This document shows positions 1 to 12,870 of a stretch of 64,000 nucleotides of DNA, in pieces (position 1 is the first letter of the stretch; every line of letters starts with the position of its first letter). A program made the position numbers and the translations under genes. Under the pieces are notes generated by a model, which was not told the origin of the DNA, did not search any database, and saw nothing but the letters and a program-made list of their open reading frames with translations. This stretch comes from Stachybotrys elegans. Its lineage: Eukaryota; Ascomycota; Sordariomycetes; Hypocreales; Stachybotryaceae. The stretch covers positions 1-64,000 of the forward strand of contig JAGPNK010000033.1 of NCBI GenBank assembly GCA_020746835.1, in the 5' to 3' direction.

Positions 1-856
1 TAAAGTAAAAAACCAATTAAAAATCTATACTAAAAAACCAAGTTAATAATTCTAACTATCTTTAGCTTTTAAAGTAAGCCTTATTCTAAAGCTCTATATA
101 TAGCTATTTGCAATTATTAATATAGTTAGTCTTTATTACTAGCCTTTTATATAGCCTAGGGCCCTTTTCTTTACTCTTTTTTTTAGACTTTAGCTATAAT
201 TTCTTATTAAAATCACTATATATTGAAAATATATAAAAGTTATTTTATTATATTTTAAACTATTAGTAATACTATTATTAAAAGACTTCTTAAAATAACT
301 TACCTTATAAATAACTAGTAAAGAGAGTAAGGGCCTTTTTATAATAGTAGCTATAGCTACTATAGCTACTTATATAGCAGGGGGATTTAACTCCTTTACT
401 ATGTTTATATTACTATTTAATTCTATAATAATATTAATTTTAGTAGACTAGGTTTAAGTAATATAAATAAGGAATTCTTCTCTTTTAAACTAGAGACTTA
501 AGGGCTTTATATAGCTATAGACTAAAAGTAAAATAAGCTTTTTAATAGCTTTATTAGTAACTTAAAGTAATATTATAGGCTTTTCTAGTATTATTAAAGC
601 TTTCCATTAGTATTACTAGTAGTGCTTTTTATTTAAGTATAGGTTATAATTATAATTATAGTAAAGCTTCTATAGTATAACCTTATTTAATAAGTTAACT
701 AAAGCTTTCTAGCTAGGCACTATTAGTTAGAGCCTTTTATTTAGTTTAATCCCGCTCTAACTCTCTCTATATATATATATATAAAACTAGCTTAATATTC
801 CATTATATTATATACCTATATATAAGCTTAGTGTAGCTTATAATATTACAGCCATT

Positions 857-1097
857 TATTAAACTATAGAGTGCCTCTAATTAATTAAATTATACTTAAT
901 TAACTATTTACTTTATAAACTACTCTTTTCTTTAAAATAGCCTTATATATATATATATTTAATTAGGTTTAAACTAGTTATATAATATATATTTATTTAT
1001 TTTATATTTCTATTTACTATTTTAATACTTATATTTATATTATATATATTATAAGTCTAGTATATTTTCTAATTTTAACCTAAGGTATAGTTTAATA
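857..1097 (-). repeat. LTR of copia-type element (3' LTR in element orientation)
   Basis: This is the left copy of the outer LTR pair. It runs from tattaaactatagag to gtatagtttaata and aligns with 17706-17948 over its whole length, including a shared TA microsatellite and the block ending cctaaggtata. Confidence 0.75.
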
Positions 1098-1654
1098 TAC
1101 CCCTTTAAGTTTAGCTTTATAAAGTTAAACTTACTATAATATTAATTTAGCTAAATAATTTAAAATAGCCCCTTCTATTTATAAAGTCTTTTACTATATA
1201 AGCTTTCTAGTCTATTATACTAAACTTAAATAATTATTAGTAAATATAAAATTATATATTTAACTTATAGATTAATAGAAAGAGACTATATTAATAGTCT
1301 AGATATTTAATAGTTAAATTATCTTACCTTTTAAACTTAAAAGAGTTATTTACTAAATTTTTTTTAATTTTACTTTTTTTAATTAAAAATACTTTTATAT
1401 TAACCTTTAGATTAAATCTCTAAAGTAATAGAGTTAATATTTACCTTAAGCTAATAATTACTAAATAGTAAATTACTATTATATTAAAGAGATAGTACTT
1501 TATTTAAATAATCTAGTATTTAAATCGTAGAGTTATCTATAAGTAAGTATATAGCTACTAGCTATTAAGCTAAATACCTAAGTAATTTAATAGACTTTAG
1601 AATTTCTATAAAGCCCTAGCTATTTATAAATTCTTTTTTCTTTTTTTTTCTTTT

Positions 1655-1659
<5 letters not shown>

Positions 1660-1690
<31 letters not shown>
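1660..1690. repeat. (AT)n microsatellite
   Basis: An uninterrupted alternating AT tract of about 30 bp lies inside the degenerate copia remnant. It is probably a secondary product of RIP-driven AT enrichment. Confidence 0.8.
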
Positions 1691-1692
<2 letters not shown>

Positions 1693-2883
1693 TTTAATAT
1701 TCTTTTTATATTTATATACTTATACTTTTAGTTTCTTAATTAAATAAGCATTTACTAATTATAATTCTTTATTTTAGATTTTATTTATATTATTTTCTTA
1801 TCTATTATATTATAAGTTACTTAGCTTAGTATTTAAAGCTTTAAATAAACATTTACCTTACTAACTTTAAGCTTTATAGTAATAATAAATCTATTAATTC
1901 TTTTTTTAACTCTAGTCTTTATAATATTAAAATATTTTCTAGGTTTTAAATCTCTTAGTATAAATAGTTTACTCTAGCTTTTTTTATATTTAGCTTTAGT
2001 TACTTTATAATACTATAATATACTTTAACTTTTAAGGTTTCTTTTACTTTTTCTACTACTTTTAAAACTTCTTTATAGTAAAAGTAAATTTATATTAAAA
2101 ATACTAAAGACCTTTATATAGTTAAGCTTTAAACTAAAAGAATATAAATACTATTTATATTATATTTAAATATTTAGTATTTTATTAATTTATATACTTT
2201 TTAATATTAAAAAAGAATATATTTTTTCTTACTTACTTTACCTTTAGTTAGCTCTAGCTAGAAAAAGTAATAGATATTACTAAAATTAAAAGTCTATCTT
2301 TAGTTAAACTATTAAAACTAACTTAATATCTTCTAGTATTATTTCTAAGTAATACTAATATTATAATTTCAATAGCTTATATATTCTAATATAAATAGAA
2401 TCTATAGTATATTTAGTAATATATTTAGCTAATTATACTTATAAATAATTTTTTAATTACTTTTTTAATAGCTTTTTTCTTTTTAAACTTTATTTATCTA
2501 GATAAAGGTAAATATAATCTTAAAATAAAATAATTATAATATTTTTCTTTATATTTAGTTTTTATTTATTAATATTAACTTATAAAAGCTTAAGAAATAT
2601 TATATTACTATTAAAATAATTCTAGTTAGTTATACTAATAGTATATTCTCTTTTTAAAGTAATTTTTATTTATTATAGTAAATAGAATTTTATTTACTAA
2701 TAAGGAACTTTTATAAAATAGTTTACTATTAAAAACTTTTCTCTCTTTATTAAAAACTTTTAAAAGTAATATTTACTATATTTAATTATTATTCTTAAGT
2801 TTAAAAATACTATATTTAATATCTAAAGATTATATTTTAAATATAAAAAGCTAAATATTTAATTTATTTTTTTCTATTATAAT

Positions 2884-3060
2884 TGTAATAGACTGGCCCT
2901 AAGTGTATACTATAATAGATATATAATAAAGGATTATTATTCTTAAAGAGAAAAGAAAGGTTTAGAAAAGAGGCTTTCTAGGTTTCTCTTTCTAGCTATT
3001 CTAGTGGCTCTACTTTATACCTTGGTTCTTAATAAGGTATAGGTAAAGCCTAAGCCTATA
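2884..3060 (-). repeat. Gypsy LTR (3' LTR in element orientation)
   Basis: This 177-bp repeat runs from tgtaatagactggccc to aagcctata. It differs from 11545-11721 mostly by C/T and G/A changes. In element orientation it is preceded (at 3061-3075) by a purine-rich stretch around aataaggga that may be the polypurine tract. Confidence 0.9.
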
Positions 3061-6000
3061 ATATATTCCCTTATTTAGGGTTCTATTCTATCTTTATATT
3101 CTATTATATCTTAATATAGAGATAAGTAGGTTAGAGTCTATTATAGTCTAGGGTATATTTATTTTAATTTTATCTTATCTCTATTTTTACTATTCTAGAG
3201 GTATTTTCTATTATTAAAATAGAGCTATTCCTTTCTATAGATTCTAGTAGCTATAGTCTATATTAGTACTAAGGGTAATTATTCTAGTATAGTATTATAC
3301 TATACTATAGTTTAAAGTATATCTCCTTTAGTTTTGCTTTTTTTATCTCTTAGTTTTTTTACTTTATAATTTACTTTTTCTAATAGGGCTATTCTTTATT
3401 AAGATAAGGCTATTCTTTATTAAAATAGAGCTATTCTTTATTAAGACAGGGCTATCCTTTATTAAAATAAATCTATTCTTCTTTACTAGTAGAACTATAA
3501 TATTACTATAATATAATAGATAAAGGTCTATAGTACTATTATAATATAGTAGACAAAAGGCTATATAAAGACTCTTTATTATATTTTAATAGAGAACTTT
3601 ATTTTTTAAACTAGGAATAAGTTATGTTTTATAGTATTAGTATTAACTTAAGTTTTAGAAAAAAAAGGAAAAAGGGTTTAGCCTTATTATTATTCTATTC
3701 TATACTTTACTAGTATACCCCACTATCCCTCTAGTCTAAGGTTTTCCTATATTATTTTATATCCCTATCTGGCTATTACTAATTAATTCTATAATTATTC
3801 TATATTGCTCTCTATTCTACTTATTTAGATTTCTTAAAATTTTATCTTTTCTTCTATTTATTTTCTACTTCTTACTAAAATAACTTAATTATAGCTTTCT
3901 ATATACTCTTTTTTTATTATTAACTTATCTCTATATTATAATTTTCTCTTTACTTTTATATTTATTTCTTTAGTATTTAATAGCTACTATAGACTATATC
4001 TCTAGAAGTACTACCTTTAGAGCATTTCTATCTCTATCTAAACCCCTATAGAATCTTAATTAAAATAAATATATAAGTTTTTAATTTATTTCTACTTTAG
4101 TATCTATACTAAATCTTTTTCTTTCTTCTAGCTAGTTTATATTACTATTAATAGTATTTTATATAAAGGCAATTCTAATAATAAGGAATTTAATACTCTT
4201 ACTAAGGCTAAATTTCTATACTATAACTATTTAAAATAAATAATATAGTTTAATAAGTTTAAATATAAAGTAGAATCTAGTATATTCTATACTATATATA
4301 AGTAAATAAGATTAAAGTATAAGTAGGTTATATATCTCTTCTCTTAGAATACTTTATTATATTATACTCTATAGAACTATATAGAGATTATTAATACTGG
4401 TTATTTTATTTTATAGCTTACTATTACTATTTAAAATAGTAAGAAGGGTTAAAAGGCTTTTCTATTATATAAGTTTTATAATACTATAGCTTGCTTTTAT
4501 TAGGTATTTTCTAAGGCTAAGAATATATATTAAAAGTAGCTCTTCTTTAATTTATTTACTACTACTATTACTTTGCCTTTATTTTAAGTCTAGGGTTTTT
4601 CTATCTCTGGCTAGTAACTAGCTTATATTATTTTACCTATTATCTAAAAACTAAAGAAGGTATAGATTTATTTATATCCCTTTTATTTTAGTTTAGTCTT
4701 TTTACTTACTCCTTTTAGAATTAATAGTAGTATATATTAAATACTTAGTTCTAATATAACTAAACTATTTTAGAATAAAGCTAATACTAAGCTTTTATAT
4801 AGTAAATATACTTATAGTATCTTACTAGTTCTATATTATCTCTATATAAATTCTAAAGTAAATAGTTTACTTTATTTAATTCCTTTTAGTAGTCTATATA
4901 TAGCTAGTAAACTAACTAGTTTATTTTACTTAGTCTTCTATAATAGTCTTTTACTACTATTAATACCCCTTTCTATCTTATTATTAAGTAGAGTTTATTT
5001 TTATCTAATATCTCTATATTCTATTTTAAAAAAAAAAACAATATAAAGCTTCTATTATAAAGAGTATTCTTAATGGTAGTATTGTTTATTCTTTCTTTAT
5101 TATATAGGTTTATTTATAACACTCCTTTTATACTTTAAAACACTTTACTTTCTTATCTAGTATACTTTAGTAGTTTACTACTTCTTTTTATTATTATATT
5201 ATTTCTTTTATTAATTCTCTTACTATTCTAGTAGTAGCTATTCTATAGATAATTAGCCTCTTTATTAACTTTAGTTTATTACTAGCTAGTATTTTACTAT
5301 TATTTAGTCTATAATTAGTTTATTTCTCTCTTTTATTTATATTACTAAATCTCTTCTCTAGAGTAAAACCCTTTAAAGATAGCTCTAGTTCTATAAATAA
5401 AAGTAACTCTAGCTTTATAAATAGAGAGTTATTTCTATTATAAATTCTTTTAATACTACTATATTTATTTCTAACTTTTCTTTACTTTTAGTATAGCCTA
5501 AATATTTAGTAGAATATAAATATCTAGTACTTTTTCTAGTCTATTTATTTTATTTATTAATAACTTATTTACCTCCACTATATAGCCTAGTTCTATTACT
5601 TAGTCTCTTACTCTTTTTACTATTAATAAAAATTATAAAAGTAATAAAATACTACTATAGCCTAAGATAAACTTAATTAAAAGAATTTTACCTTTCTTAA
5701 TAATAAGTATAAGTCTAAGATTCTCTTTAACTATTTATTCTTAGATAATAAGCCTAAGTCTAAAAAAAACCCTATTATAATCACTCTTTCTACTATCTAT
5801 TATTTTTAATACTCTTACTTTAATCTAACTTATATCTATACTCTATTCTATTTTACTATAATCTATTTTAAATAAAATTATCTAGTCTAAAGAGTATATA
5901 ACTTTATTTACACTTAGATTTCTTTTAGTTTCTATATTCTAATATATTAGTCTTTTTATACTTAATTTTTATCTCTATCTATATTTAGTATAATTAATAA

Positions 6001-8739
6001 CTAGCCCCTTAATTAGTTAAGTAAAAATAATCTTTTTAATACTATAGTTTCTTTAACTAAAATAGTCTATAATGCTTATATTATTAATACTTTTAACTAA
6101 TTAGTAAAGTTAAACTGCTTTATTATTTATAATATATATAAGGCAGCTTATTAGAAAGAAGGAAAGTATTTATATTAAAATACTAGACTAGCCTTAAAAT
6201 ACTTATTTAAGTAATATATCTCTTTACTCTTTAGCATTTTCCTTTATATATTCTTCTATCTATTCTTTTTTAATTTAGTCTCTTTTTATATCTATTAGGC
6301 CTTTATATTACTTTTATAGCTATTTTTCCTTTATTTTTTCTTAGTCTTTCTCTTTTCCTTTTAAATATTATTATATTACTTTTTATATTTATAGTTAGTT
6401 TAAATATTATTCTTACTAGGACTTTTTAATCTTAGTTTAAATAGAACTATTATTAAAATATATATTTCTCTATTATATTTTAAAGTGTCTAGTACTTTTA
6501 TATCTTATAATTCTTATAAAGCTTCTATATTTCTTTTCTATCTTTCTTTTACTATACTAATACTTTATGGTTTCTTTACCTAGACTATTCTTAACCCATA
6601 GGATTTTCTGAACCTTATATTTCTATATTATTTTGCTTATAGTTTTATCTATAATTAGTAATAGACTTAGTCTTAGGTTATAGGATATTTAGCTTAGAAG
6701 TGGATTAGTTATTACTCTTTTTAGTAAGTCTATATAGAATACTAAGTATAGGCCTCTAGGTATATTTAGTATTACTATTAATAGTATTAGAATATTATAA
6801 TCTTATACTTTATATATATCTAGTTAAGCTTTTACTAAGTCTATTTATTTTAATATTTTATAAATTTAGCTATATTTTATTTTAATCTCTAGTTATTCTA
6901 CTAGTTATTTTATTTTATTTACTATATTTTATTACTATTACTATATATATACTATAGCTGCTAGGTTAGGCTATTCTATTCTATAGATATTAAATAAACT
7001 ATATTACTCTCTTTATTAATATCTTTTCTAATAGGGTCTTAATCTCTTTTAGCTATAGAAAGTCTACTTTATATCTATTAAAAAGTAATTTAAGCTTATA
7101 TTTATAACTATAGAGTTTCTATTATTTAGGCTAGTTATAAGCTAGTAAATATCTTACTTAGTCTCTCTATATAAAGTAAATTACTATTTTAAAACTACTT
7201 AAATCTTTTAGTTAGTTCTTTCTATATACTATCTATCTAAGTAATAGAATATTAAAAGAACTATTTAATACTTACTAGTTATAAAGTATTAACTAAAACT
7301 CTTTATTTAGTTTAAGCCTTAGTTAGAGATAATTATTTAAGAAAGCTATAAAAGTATTACTATATATTTCTAAATTATCTTATATAGTTCTTTACTTTTA
7401 TTATATTATTATCTCTAGCTAGATATATTTAAATAGTTATTTATAATAACTATTAAGTACTAAAGTATATTTTATTATTTTTATCTTTAGTAAGTCTATT
7501 ATAAAGTTAATAAGATTTATAACTAAACTATTCCCTATAGATAGATTATATAGCTCTATCTTTACTTTCTATTAATTTTAGCTACTTTATAAATATTATA
7601 GTTTTTACTAAATACTTAGTAATTTAAAATATATTCTTTTAGTATTACTATTTTAGAGTATTATAAATAGGAATTACTTTTAAAATAGCTCTCTATAGAG
7701 AAGTTATACTCTCTTTATATAATTATTATTATAAAGACTTATAGCTAAATAACTATATTTACCCTTTCTATAGTAATATCTCTTTTATATTAGAGATAGT
7801 TATAATCTATAGTTTTATATCTATATTAGTCTAAACTTATACTTATTATTCTAGATTATTTCTATTTAGCTTAATAAGCTAGTCTATCTCTATTATATAG
7901 TTCTATAAATCTCTTAAATAGCTTTTAAAGAAGATATTCTAATCTAAGGAAATTATACTAGGGTAGTCCTCTTTATTTAGAAGTAGATTCTCTATTTTCT
8001 TTTCTCTTTAGTATTTAATAGTTTTAGTATTAATATTCTAATAGGCTTTAGAATCTATATTATACTCTTTATATACTATTTCTTATGTATTTATTATCTT
8101 AATAATATATCTAGTTAGTTACTAGTCTATTTAGCCTATATTAAATTATAATTATAAAGGAAAAGAGTCTATCCTTACTATATCTATTTATTTAAAACTT
8201 ATTACTATATTATAAAGTATTTTAGGTTTTTATAATTTATAAAGATAGTAAAGGGTTTTTAAATACTCTATAGTTTTAGTTTTTAAACTTTAAATATATA
8301 ATAATAGCTAGTAATTTTTTATTATAAATTATATAGTTTATTTCTAATAAAAATAGTCTTACTAAGTAGTATACTATAGGTAGAAAGAGTTTATTTTTTT
8401 ATTTCTATAAGAGATAGCTACCTAAAGCCTAGCTTAATAAATCTACTTCTATAACTATATTCTTAGCTAGATTCTAATATACTAGTATATTACTATTTAA
8501 AAATACTATTTTTATTATATTAAAAGCCTCTTTTTATTCTATTCCCTACTAAAATAGTATATCTTTCTTAATTAGCTAATCTATAAGTTTTACTAACTTA
8601 AAAAGTCTAGAATAAAACCCTATAGAAGTTTATAAAGCCTAAAAAGTTCCTTATCTTTCTTAAATACCTTAGTATTTTTTACTTCTATATAGTATATACT
8701 TTCTTAGGTTAGCTTATACTCTATATTCTATCTTTATAA

Positions 8740-8910
8740 TAAAGTCTAGATATTTAACTTCCTTAACTATAAAGTTATATTTATCTATATCTAGATTAAG
8801 CCCTATTATTTTTAAGTATTATAGGGTTTTCTAAATCTTATCTATATAGTTCTATTTTAAGCCTCTAGAGTAAATAAGTATATTATCTAATATACTATAG
8901 TATAATTATT
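8740..8910 (-). pseudogene. Relic reverse-transcriptase palm domain of the gypsy element
   Basis: A minus-strand frame reads ILDNILIYS, then after in-frame stops GLNLDIDKYNFIVKEVKYLDFIIKIE. This order, catalytic loop then the D-K-x-x-F and E-V-K-Y-L blocks, is characteristic of Ty3/gypsy reverse transcriptases. Stops and the Asp-to-Asn change show it is dead. It fixes the element's orientation. Confidence 0.85.
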
Positions 8911-11544
8911 TAGTATATCTCTTAGTACTTTATTAATATATTACTAGAATATAGTAAGGCCTTCTACCAACTAAATAGCATTATAAGCCATTTAAATAGT
9001 CTAAACTATATATAAAATACTATTAGGTATTTCTAGCCCTTTACTATTTTTAGCCTATAAAAGGCTAACTAAATATCTAGCTTAATAAACTATTTTATAT
9101 TTAATAGTAAGTAAAGTATTTCCTTAATAAGTAAAAGTAAATATCTATTTTACTCTATGATTTTATTTAGTATTTAATAGTTTAGATAGAAATACTATTT
9201 CCTATTTAGTTTCTAGACTAAAAGTACTAGTACTATAGCTAAGAAAGAGAATACTTTAATTTACTCTTTATCTATAAGTTTTATAATCTACTACTTTACC
9301 TCTAGTAGATACTTATATAATATATTATATAAAGAACTCTAAAAAAGTTCTAGTATAGTTTTATATTCCTTATATTTTAGTTATATATAGTAGTTAAAGT
9401 AGTTTCTATATAGTAGTAGGGTATTTACCTTCTCTTTCTAAAATATCTTTATAAAGTTCTATAGTTTAGTTAGCAGTCTATTTATTATAGGCCAATTTAG
9501 GCCTTTCTCTTATATTCTTAGAGCCCTAGCCTAGACTAGTATATTAATCTTCTATAGAGATATAGCTATAAACCTTAGGCATTTCTTTACTATTTACTTC
9601 TAAGCCCGCTATATATAGTCTATAAATATAGTATCTATTATTATAAATACCTATCTAGTATATTCCTAGGTTAATAACTTTATAATCTATAGACTTTTTA
9701 CCTTTCTAATTATTAGGGATCTATCTACTATATATAGTTATATTTATTTATATTCTATTTAAAACAGTCCTAATATTATATTCTATAATAGTCCTAGAGC
9801 TATATAGAATATAGTCTATAACTTTTATCTATTTATATTTAAAATGGGTTAAATAATCTATCTTAAAAAGTATTCTTCCTTTTCTTTTATAGCTAGAATT
9901 ACCCTCTTTAGTTCCTATAGATAATATTAGTAAAAGCTTAACTTTTAGACTATATATTTACTAATTACCCTATAGACATTATAACTACTATTTACTTATA
10001 TATTTATAAGTTTTAAGTTATTAATAAAGATAGATATAAGAAAAGGTTTTCTATTAAGTTTAAACTATATTTCTAAGTCTTTTACTACTTAGGCTCTATT
10101 TAGTTCTATATTAATTCCTTTTAGTCTATTCTATTACTTCTCTTTATAACTAGATAGAGAAGCTATTTATTTTTTAAATTTTTATTCTTTTCTATTACTA
10201 TTTACTCTATACTTTTTATTTTAGTTAGTATTAAGCCTTTTATATTAGTTAGATAGATTAAAGAAAGAAAGTAATATTTCTAGATTATATATCTATTCTT
10301 TCTATACTAAAGGCAAAGCCTTTCTTTATATTTATAGTTTATTTTCTCTATAGTTATCTATTTTATCTATTTTTTACCCTACTTAGGCTTTTAGTTTTTC
10401 TTTTTTCCTACTAACTTAGCTTTTAAATAGTTTATATTTATTATTATAGTATTCCTTTTATAGTCCTTTATTTATCTAGCTAAAGCTATAGTATCTCTCT
10501 ATTATTAATTAGAGTTATTCTAAATACTATAGGTCTTTAGGTTAACTATAACCTTTTAGAGTTTATCTTTTATTACTTTATAGTTATTTATAAATATATT
10601 CTATTCTATTAATACTACCCTTAGGTTCTTTAATACTATAGTATATAACTAGTAAATTTTTATCTCTAGGGCCTATATATAGCCTTTTACTTAGTTAACT
10701 ATTTATTTAAAATAGACTAAAAACTATAAGAACTTTTTATTTTAGTTTTATTTAATTTTTATTAAGGTATTTATTACTTATTATCTTTAATATAGGTCTT
10801 TATAGAGTAAGTCTAAGTATTTAATAAACTCTTCTACTAGGGGTTTATATTATATATATTATAGAGCTACTTATTTTTAAACTAATATTTTTAATTAATT
10901 CTAAATATACTTAACTATATCTATATTATCTTACTTATATATATTTATATAGTATAGCTTTCTTTTAAAACTCTTTTACTATACTTTATAAAGATTTAAA
11001 TTACTATTAAATAGTTTTCTATTTAGAGTCTTTATTATAAAGATAGCTATATCTTCTTCTAGGCCTAGGGTTCTATAAGGTATATAGCTATCTTAGGCTA
11101 TTATTAGTATTACTATCCCTTATATTAATATAATATTGCTTTTTATATTAAATATAGACACTATAGAGTTAGGTATAGATATAATAAGATTAGTTAGAAA
11201 TACTATAGGGTTTTAGGTCTATAGTATTATACTTATTTAGTTTATAATTACTACTTAGAGTATTTTTAATTAGGTTTCTATAGTTTATAGCTACTAATAT
11301 ATAGCTTTTATTTTCACTTCTCTTATATATATAAGCTTATTTTACTATATAATTATTTAGTTTAGTATTTTAATATAATTTTATTATTATAGTATTTATT
11401 ATTATAGTATTCTTATATTTAGTTATATTAGTCTAGGCACTTATAGTTATTTAACTAGATTATTTTTTATTTTAGTATATTTATAGCTTTTGCTTACTTA
11501 GTAAAGCTAATCTTTTAGTTCTATTATAGAGAAAGAATAATAAT

Positions 11545-11721
11545 TATAATAGACTAGCTTTAAGTATATACTATAGTAGATATATAATAAAGGATTATTA
11601 TTCTTAGAGAGAAAAGAAAGGTTTAGAAAAGGGGCTTTCTGGGTTTCTCTTTCTGGCTATTCTAGTAGCCCTACTTTATGCCTTGGTTTCTAATAAGGCA
11701 TGGGCAAAGCCCAAGCCTATA
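11545..11721 (-). repeat. Gypsy LTR (5' LTR in element orientation)
   Basis: This is the 177-bp partner of 2884-3060. It runs from tataatagactagctt to caagcctata and is followed by the second ATAAT target copy at 11722-11726. It retains more G and C than the other copy, for example tgggcaaagcccaagcc against the AT-shifted version. Confidence 0.9.
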
Positions 11722-12284
11722 ATAATAATATAGTAGGTATATTTAGTATAGAAAAAAGAATAATAGTATATATAAATAATAGTAGCTTTACTATCTATAG
11801 AACTAAAGAATAGTATTAAATAATAAAAGAATTATTAAATAATATCTTTTATTAACTAAAGCTAGAGAATAATAAAGAGATTATAATAGTAATAGTAGTA
11901 GTAAATATAAGTATATATAGTTAGGGAGACCTATAGTTAGCAAACTAGCCTTAATATATATATATACTATTTATTAGTATGTATTTTAATAAGGCTAGCT
12001 ATATACTTTAATAAGACTAGCTAAAGGTATATATAATAGCTATAGCTATAAATAGTACTATAGCTATATTAGGCTAGGAATATATAATTATATAAAGCCT
12101 AGCTCTAAAATAGAGTTTAAGAAATATATATAAAAAGACCTTTACTCTTTCTATTATCTCTCTCTTTCTCTTTTTCTATATATACTACTATTATTAGATT
12201 TAATATTCATTAATAATATATAGATTTAACTAAAAGCTAAAACACTAAGGGCATTCTAAGCCCCTAAGAATAACCTAAGGCTAT

Positions 12285-12870
12285 AAATAATTAGGCCTAA
12301 GTAAGTCTATTTATTCTAAGAGGCTTTTAAAAAATAGTATTACTAATAGTTTATATTAATAAACTAGGGCTTTTAAACTCTTTAAATAATAATTTAAAAG
12401 TCTAAACCTAAACCTCTTTTAGAACTAAAGAGAAAAGAAAAAAGCTAATAGACTAGCTAAGTATATAAAGGCTATAAGAATATAATAGCTTTATATTTTA
12501 AAGTCTATAAATACTAAACTATTAGAATAGTAGGAATAGCTATTATACTACTTAGTAAAGGGATTTAGGTATTTTAAACTATATAAATATAATATAATGT
12601 TTAATATATCCCTTACCCTATAGGTAGAAAATACTATTTTATTTTATTAATTATACTACTATTAGTCTATTTATAACTATATTTATAACTATAGTTTCTA
12701 TAGCTATAAAAGGGATATTTTCTATATAGTTAAAGCCTTAATATAGTCTCTAAAATATAAATAATTAAGTATATTATATAATAGGCAATTAGGTATTTAT
12801 ATAATCTATTTAATCTTAATATAACTAAAGAGAGAACCTTATTAATATCCCTTTTCCCTTAAGTAGTTTT
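12285..12870 (+). repeat. Dispersed repeat B, copy 1
   Basis: About 580 bp similar to 18185-18770 in the same orientation. Shared blocks include agtattactaatagtttata, gtctatttataactatattt and ataataggcaattagg. The second copy forms the inside of the small LTR-flanked element at 17949-18993. This copy is therefore probably the interior of a related element inserted in the copia remnant. No coding motif was recognised. Confidence 0.65.

Larger units (their letters stand above)
2884..11721 (-). mobile_element. RIP-degraded Ty3/gypsy LTR retrotransposon with intact ends
   Basis: The element is 8838 bp, with two 177-bp LTRs (2884-3060 and 11545-11721). The flanking 5-mers are identical (ATAAT at 2879-2883 and 11722-11726), which is a proper target-site duplication. 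Coding sense is minus. Around 8870-8910 the minus strand reads ILDNILIYSRGL, and downstream (8740-8830) it reads GLNLDIDKYNFIVKEVKYL. This is the gypsy reverse-transcriptase palm region. The second catalytic Asp now reads Asn, a G-to-A change as RIP makes. Stop codons interrupt every frame, so it is inactive. The LTR copies differ almost only by transitions. Confidence 0.9.
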
